Assembly (NCBI RefSeq): GCF_006494365.1
Contig: NZ_VHIP01000012.1
Coordinates: forward strand, 62,001-126,000
DNA from: Aestuariibacter sp. GS-14
Lineage (GTDB): Bacteria; Pseudomonadota; Gammaproteobacteria; Enterobacterales; Alteromonadaceae
Reading direction: 5' to 3'
DNA length: 64,000 bases
The stretch's first letter is position 1. Each line of letters begins with the position of its first letter. The notes beneath the pieces were generated by a model. That model saw only the letters and a program-made list of their open reading frames with translations. It made no database searches and was not told the origin of the DNA. The position numbers and the translations under genes are program-made. Below, piece by piece: positions 63,701 through 64,000 of the stretch.

Positions 63701-64000
63701 GTGACCGCAGCCCCTAAAAATTATTTAAAAGAACCCAAACAGAATCGTAGTAAAGCGTCTTTAGAACGCTTGCTCAATGCGGCATGTGAGTTACTGACAG
63801 AAAACGGCTATAAAGATTTCACCCTACAGGAAGTAAGTAAACGCGCCAAAGTTTCCATAGGTTCTATATACAACCGCTTCAAGAGTAAAGAAGACCTGAT
63901 TCGACTGTTACAAGTTCGCGAACTGGAAACGCTGGAAGTGGAAACGGCCATGGTGATCACCCGTATTCGCCGCAAACAACTCAAGCTGCGTTTGCTGGTA
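63701..64000 (+). CDS. TetR-family regulator (3' end outside window)
   Basis: GTG at 63701 with AGGA about 7 bases upstream opens a frame that runs to the right edge (100 codons). The helix-turn-helix segment KDFTLQEVSKRAKVSIGSIYNRFKSKEDLI is complete. It is similar to the TetR at 28575. Divergent from the MFS operon and next to the TAGAAT-type palindromes, it is the prime candidate to bind them; an ATTC-N6-GAAT repeat at 63651-63664 may serve autoregulation. Confidence 0.88.
   Translation, partial: MTAAPKNYLKEPKQNRSKASLERLLNAACELLTENGYKDFTLQEVSKRAKVSIGSIYNRFKSKEDLIRLLQVRELETLEVETAMVITRIRRKQLKLRLLV

Noticed and set aside
1-64000. tRNA, rRNA or insertion sequence
   Set aside because: No cloverleaf, rRNA-like conserved stretch, transposase frame or terminal inverted repeat with target duplication was recognised.

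Overview
The window looks like a chromosomal segment of a marine gammaproteobacterium of the Alteromonadales (an Alteromonas-type organism). The support is the gene order rluB-scpB-scpA-yciO-rnm next to a trp operon with a leader peptide and a fused trpCF, the many TonB-dependent receptors, and a PhoP/PhoQ-like pair with a PepSY protein. Genus and species cannot be read from the sequence alone.

Layout. (1) 1-3272: the start of a GH43 lipoprotein under a 29-bp palindrome, then mesX-mesD, a folate-independent methionine synthase pair. (2) 3273-7860: an iron-uptake group on the minus strand (siderophore-type TonB receptor behind a Fur-box-like palindrome, two small membrane proteins, a PepSY membrane protein). 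(3) 7922-19020: rluB-scpB-scpA-yciO-rnm on the minus strand, divergent from trpL-EGDCFBA-yciI with a classical Trp-codon attenuator. (4) 19100-21404: PepSY protein, response regulator and sensor kinase. (5) 21500-25056: seven short, same-strand gene cassettes separated by attC-like sites, with no integrase in view (a CALIN-type integron cassette array); one cassette gene is frameshifted and one encodes only a 34-residue lipoprotein. (6) 25340-29222: AI-2E-type permease, YfcH-like epimerase, SIMPL protein, PptA tautomerase and a TetR regulator.

(7) 29389-64000 is a 35-kb glycoside catabolic island and the main point of interest. It holds a GH3 glucosidase; two GMC glycoside 3-dehydrogenases, each with a Tat-exported partner subunit and an Fe-S cysteine motif; a third GMC enzyme that lacks those cysteines; three MFS transporters; two TonB receptors; a DUF1080 3-keto-glycoside hydrolase; ThuA, Gfo/Idh and TIM-barrel sugar enzymes; and three sets of C-glycoside deglycosidase-type beta (DUF6379) plus alpha (TIM-barrel) components. 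One set is fused into a single polypeptide and sits at the end of an aromatic-degradation operon (flavin monooxygenase, Rieske ferredoxin, extradiol dioxygenase, C-C hydrolase, cyclase-family hydrolase, FAH-family hydrolase) divergent from a LysR regulator.

The proposed working model is inference. Glycosides enter through the TonB receptors and MFS carriers and are oxidised at C3 by the GMC enzymes. The 3-keto O-glycosides are then cleaved by the DUF1080 protein and the 3-keto C-glycosides by the DUF6379/TIM-barrel enzymes. The freed aromatic aglycone is hydroxylated and ring-cleaved by the 37.5-44.4 kb operon, while the keto sugar is handled by ThuA/Gfo-Idh/isomerase proteins. Inverted repeats of the form TAGAATNNNNATTCTA before several of these operons suggest co-regulation, perhaps by the TetR protein that runs off the right edge.
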